Source: NORP294 sp047627915
GTDB taxonomy: Bacteria; Bacteroidota; Bacteroidia; Flavobacteriales_E; Vicingaceae
Direction of reading: 5' to 3'
DNA length: 64,000 nt
Assembly: GCA_047627915.1 (NCBI GenBank)
Contig: JBLHTZ010000006.1
Location: 1-64,000, forward strand
This document shows positions 60,600-64,000 of the stretch, one piece after another. The notes under the pieces were generated by a model that was given only the letters and a program-made list of their open reading frames with translations, ran no database searches and had not been told where the DNA came from. The stretch's first letter is position 1, and each line of letters begins with the position of its first letter. The translations under genes and the position numbers were made by a program.

Positions 60600-62084
60600 A
60601 TGGCATTGAAAAGTATTCCACCAAAAGGATTTGTAAGCTATAATGAAAAAGAGCCTGAGCCTAAATCGCCTCAAATTATTTCACAATTACTGAGTGCTGT
60701 TTTATGGGTATCGTTTAGTATAAACATCGGAATACTTTCTTTCTTTTATCCAACCATTCCGGAATGGGGGGGAGGAGATTTGTTTAAAATAAATGGTTTT
60801 ACCATTTTAATTTGGTCTACCGTAACTTTTTTTAGCGCTTTAATTAGCACTTATTCTACTAGTTATCTAAAGGGGTTCAGGCACCAATCGAAGTTTATGA
60901 TTTTGTGCTTTGGGTTTACACTTGCTGTAATGCTCTTTGTCATGTCGAACCATATTTTGCTTGTAATAACTAGCTGGTTGTTCATGGGGTTTTTAATGTC
61001 TCAATTAATTGGTGTAGATAAAAAATGGGGAGAGGCTAGAGAAGCTTCAAAATTTACCCTTCGTTATTTTTTAGCAGGAACATTTTTCTTAGGTGTTGGA
61101 TTGTTGCTATTAACTTTTCAACTTGATACGTTCTTGATCAGTGATATTATTTCTCAAATAAAAACAGTACCCGATTCTATTGTATTAATCGCTGCACTAT
61201 GTATCATTACAGCCGCCATAATTCAATCAGCTATCTATCCATTTCACCGGTGGTTGCTGTCTGCAATGACTTCGCCAACACCAGCATCTGCATTAATGCA
61301 CGCAGGTTTCGTTAATGGATCTGGGATCTTATTAGCCATTTTTGCCTCCTTAATCTTTGCTTCTAACACTCAAGATGTTTTACTAATTATTGGCGGATTA
61401 ACAGCAATCTTAGCCCAATTCGCTAAGCTAATTCAAGTAAATGTAAAACAAAAACTAGCTTGCTCCACCATTGCACAAATGGGTTTTATGATCATGCAAT
61501 GTGGTTTAGGTTTCTATAATGCAGCTGTGGTTCACTTAATACTTCACGGATTTTACAAAGCGTATTTATTTTTATCTTCTGGCGAAGAAATAAAACATTC
61601 AAAACCTAAAAAGAAAGAGCAAATACGAATACAGCCCTTACAAGCTTTGGTTGTTTTATTTTTTGGAGCAATGGCGGCCATGTTCTTCTCTTTTATTACC
61701 GGAAAAGGAACACAATTGGATAGCGGGGTTTTCTTAACGCTAATTGTAGCAATTACGGTTGGTCAAGTTACCTACAATATGGTAAAGGAAAAGAGTTTAA
61801 CTAGACTTCAAAAATTAGTTTTACCGCCGTTTTTACTTTTACTAGGAATAGCAGCTTATGGTTTGATGTATAATGTGGTTACAGTCATAATGGGATCAAT
61901 GCCTATGGTGGAAGTGGCAACGCCGCTTTCCACTTTGCAAATAGTTTTTGGAATCGTCTTTCTACTAGGCTTTTTCATTATGAAACTGGGTTTTTACAGA
62001 CAAATACCTTGGCTATATGTGAAACTAATCAACGTGACGCAACCTTATAAAAATACCGTTTTAATGTATAAAACCAATTCTTAA
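60600..62084 (+). CDS. dabB: DabB: NuoL-like proton-channel subunit of the inorganic-carbon pump
   Basis: 494 residues with about 13-14 transmembrane helices, a Proton_antipo_M-type subunit related to NuoL/MrpA. Conserved parts include the SAIYPFHRWLLSAMTSPTPA stretch (about 212-231) with the His/Pro positions of helix VII, ALMHAGFVNGSGILLA (about 232-247), and KLACSTIAQMGFMIMQCGLG. It is directly followed by dabA with a 1-base overlap. Known DabB couples ion flux to CO2 hydration by DabA. Start chosen at the ATG after the GGAACAACTC leader; no competing start. Confidence 0.88.
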   Translation: MALKSIPPKGFVSYNEKEPEPKSPQIISQLLSAVLWVSFSINIGILSFFYPTIPEWGGGDLFKINGFTILIWSTVTFFSALISTYSTSYLKGFRHQSKFMILCFGFTLAVMLFVMSNHILLVITSWLFMGFLMSQLIGVDKKWGEAREASKFTLRYFLAGTFFLGVGLLLLTFQLDTFLISDIISQIKTVPDSIVLIAALCIITAAIIQSAIYPFHRWLLSAMTSPTPASALMHAGFVNGSGILLAIFASLIFASNTQDVLLIIGGLTAILAQFAKLIQVNVKQKLACSTIAQMGFMIMQCGLGFYNAAVVHLILHGFYKAYLFLSSGEEIKHSKPKKKEQIRIQPLQALVVLFFGAMAAMFFSFITGKGTQLDSGVFLTLIVAITVGQVTYNMVKEKSLTRLQKLVLPPFLLLLGIAAYGLMYNVVTVIMGSMPMVEVATPLSTLQIVFGIVFLLGFFIMKLGFYRQIPWLYVKLINVTQPYKNTVLMYKTNS

Positions 62085-64000
62085 TGATACCAACAGATAT
62101 TTCAACCAATATCCAAAAAGCGGCTATGGTGATCGGAAAGACTTGGCCTTTATACTCTTTTGTGACTTCTAATCCACTTTCAGGATACGAAAGTTCACAC
62201 TTTAAAGATGCGGTGTTGACTGCGAAGCAATACCTAGACGCTACCGTCTTTCCTAAAGCAGAAGTATTTAAGCAGGCGTTAGACCTCGGAGAAATAGATT
62301 CAGCATTACTTTCCGATTTATTTAAAGAAAATAAATTGGAGCAAACACCAGAATTCTATTTAAGTCAAATGAAAAATGACAAAGTAGAGGAATTGAATAG
62401 CAACCACGAATTAGACAGAATGATGTCGAAGTGGTTGGCTGCTTTTATGGATGAAGGATTAGCCGAATGGCAGATGCCCGGAAAGAAAAAAGGGTTTTAT
62501 GCTGCTTGGCGAAAGTTAGCTAAATACGATAAGGTGTTAGGAATTAGACGTCGTTCTGATATTCCAAAATCAAGTACACAAGCGTTAATTGAAGTTTTAA
62601 CCGAGTATTCTGGTGAACAACAATTAGAAATCTTTAAACAACATTTAGCGGCTTTAAAAGGTTGGACAGGGTACATTAATTATAGAACAGAAATTGATAC
62701 CAGCTGGCAAAAGGAATACCCTATTGACTTAGAGCAATACTTAGCGGTAAGGTTATGGATTGCCAAAAAGCTAAACCTAGAGTTGTTGCAACAATCGAAG
62801 GAAGCCTCTTCTTTACAAGATACTGAAATCAAATATATATGGTTGAAGGCTTGGGAGAAAAGTTGGCAAAAAAATATGGTAAATGCTGTGCATCATGCTC
62901 AAGTTTCAGACGATGCTAAAACGCTTGCAGATGCACAATTGGTCTTTTGTATTGACACCCGCTCTGAATTGATTCGAAGACATGTCGAAGCGCAAGGGAA
63001 CTACGAAACGTTTGGCTATGCCGGATTTTTTGGAATTGCAATGGATTACACCAATTTTGAAGACGACATTACTAGAAAATCTTGTCCTCCAATTGTTGGT
63101 TCAGCCTATCAGGTTACAGAAGTGGCACAAGAAGGTCACAAGGAGCGATTGATTGCCTACAAGAAAAAAAATGAGGTAGCAAAATTCAAGGAATATTTCT
63201 TGAAACGAATGAAGAACATGTTGCCATCGACTTTCGGTTTTGTAGAAGGAGCCGGTTTATTTTATGGGGTTTCATTACTGGGGCGGACTTTATCGCCAGG
63301 TTCTTTATACCGATATAAGAAGACCAAGAATACTTCTTTTGAAACCATTACGAAACCTCAAATTGACTGCACAGGAGCTCTTGAAGTAGATAAAGGAATT
63401 CCATTGGAAGACAAAGTTGCCATTGTAAAATCTGCATTTGATTTAACAGGATGGAAAAAATTTGCACCCTTGGTCGTTTTTGCTGGTCATGGAAGTCATA
63501 CGGCTAACAATCCATTTGCCTCGAGTTTGGACTGTGGCGCATGTGCTGCAAGTCCTGGAAGGCACAATGCACGGATGTTAGCAAAATTGGCGAACTTAAA
63601 AGAAGTAAGAGATGTGTTAGCTACTGCACATCAATTTGTAATTCCTGACGATACAGTATTTATAGGTGCTGAGCATAATACTACAACAGACGAAATTGAA
63701 CTTTTTGATGCAGAAGTTCCATCTTCTCATCAAGAGAAATTGAAGCAATTGAAAGAGAATTTAAAGAAAGCTCAGCAAACCGCTACAAAGGATAGACTAG
63801 GAGTGGAGAACTCAGTTTCTGCTGCAGAAAAGAAAGCGAATAATTGGGGTGAAACAAGACCAGAATGGGGACTTGCTAAAAATGCAGGCTTTATTGTTGC
63901 ACCACGAGATTTAACGAAAAATACGAATCTCAAAAGCAGGTGCTTTCTACATTCGTATGATTGGAAGCAAGATGCAGAAGGTAAAGCGTTAGAAGGTATC
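62084..64000 (+). CDS. dabA: DabA (UPF0753/DUF2309), C-terminus cut by window edge
   Basis: 639 codons are visible from the ATG at 62084, which overlaps the dabB stop by one base. The frame stays open to the window edge. The beta-carbonic-anhydrase-like zinc residues are all present: Cys289 and Asp291 (VFCIDTRSE), His469 (FAGHGSHTANNP) and Cys484 (LDCGACAAS). The 15-residue His-Cys interval and 2-residue Cys-Asp interval match Halothiobacillus DabA. The protein takes up CO2 by converting it to bicarbonate, driven by the membrane subunit DabB. Only the C-terminal part is missing. Confidence 0.93.
   Translation, partial: MIPTDISTNIQKAAMVIGKTWPLYSFVTSNPLSGYESSHFKDAVLTAKQYLDATVFPKAEVFKQALDLGEIDSALLSDLFKENKLEQTPEFYLSQMKNDKVEELNSNHELDRMMSKWLAAFMDEGLAEWQMPGKKKGFYAAWRKLAKYDKVLGIRRRSDIPKSSTQALIEVLTEYSGEQQLEIFKQHLAALKGWTGYINYRTEIDTSWQKEYPIDLEQYLAVRLWIAKKLNLELLQQSKEASSLQDTEIKYIWLKAWEKSWQKNMVNAVHHAQVSDDAKTLADAQLVFCIDTRSELIRRHVEAQGNYETFGYAGFFGIAMDYTNFEDDITRKSCPPIVGSAYQVTEVAQEGHKERLIAYKKKNEVAKFKEYFLKRMKNMLPSTFGFVEGAGLFYGVSLLGRTLSPGSLYRYKKTKNTSFETITKPQIDCTGALEVDKGIPLEDKVAIVKSAFDLTGWKKFAPLVVFAGHGSHTANNPFASSLDCGACAASPGRHNARMLAKLANLKEVRDVLATAHQFVIPDDTVFIGAEHNTTTDEIELFDAEVPSSHQEKLKQLKENLKKAQQTATKDRLGVENSVSAAEKKANNWGETRPEWGLAKNAGFIVAPRDLTKNTNLKSRCFLHSYDWKQDAEGKALEGI

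Noticed and set aside
1..64000. tRNA, rRNA, insertion sequence, prophage or CRISPR elements
   Set aside because: None was recognised on reading both strands: no T-arm-like GGTTCGAATC element in a gap, no transposase or integrase motifs, and no spaced direct repeats.

Overview
The window is chromosomal DNA from a member of the Bacteroidota, most likely a Flavobacteriales-type marine or freshwater bacterium. It has low GC and A/T-rich leaders with TAnnTTTG-like -7 boxes. Secreted proteins end in type IX secretion (T9SS) sorting domains, and lipoproteins start with Cys followed by acidic residues. A complete Bat (Bacteroides aerotolerance) operon, an S46 dipeptidyl peptidase and PadR/HAAS-type regulators point the same way. 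No rRNA, tRNA, prophage, intact insertion sequence or CRISPR array was seen.

Layout. 1-3348: an edge fragment, fabG and a VWA/glutamine-amidotransferase-like membrane protein. 3355-11684 (minus): a tightly packed operon in the order moxR - DUF58 - BatD-like - batA - batB - batC - batD - batE. 11788-18494: acetyltransferase, a T9SS-exported GH16 glucanase, uvrB, a secreted S37 peptidase and an unknown protein. 18855-25439: DPP11 peptidase with AMP nucleosidase, a SiaB/SiaC partner-switch pair, a methyltransferase-ZIP transporter pair, a DUF1456 protein and a J-domain/KTSC protein. 25440-27435: a microprotein ORF, a small secreted protein, a patch of gene debris and a cysteine-rich secreted protein. 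27518-34650: a 1643-residue T9SS surface protein, a CDP-alcohol phosphotransferase and a DEAD-type helicase. 34747-37869: a probable metal-handling set (HYC_CC_PP protein, HMA protein, TonB receptor). 38024-47812: phosphodiesterase, CoA-transferase/methyltransferase pair, a very large HExxH/propeller/barrel protein, peroxiredoxin, dienelactone hydrolase, an alpha-oxoamine synthase (probable sphingolipid or sulfonolipid base synthase) and PhnA. 47930-54748: a frameshifted TlpA-like gene, tandem tail-less ssb genes, a repeat-rich T9SS protein, a sulfurtransferase split by an in-frame stop, and a PadR-HAAS regulatory pair with a palindromic operator candidate. 54841-60252: epimerase, secreted proteins, fasciclin lipoprotein and S10 carboxypeptidase. 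60600-64000: dabB and the first 639 codons of dabA, an inorganic-carbon accumulation system running off the right edge.

The genes suggest an aerobic, protein- and polysaccharide-degrading heterotroph. It exports hydrolases and adhesin-like proteins through T9SS, handles metals through a TonB route, and takes up bicarbonate/CO2 with DabAB. Signs of gene decay are concentrated at 26.4-26.7 kb, 47.9-48.1 kb and 52.4-53.2 kb. The most unusual signals are: the DabAB pair; two adjacent ssb copies whose first 78 residues are identical; a homologous upstream element shared by two unrelated T9SS cargo genes; a chimeric gene scar carrying the tail of a lost paralogue; and the PadR-HAAS-GldL-like pair. 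All functional calls rest on reading motifs by eye. No database search was run.
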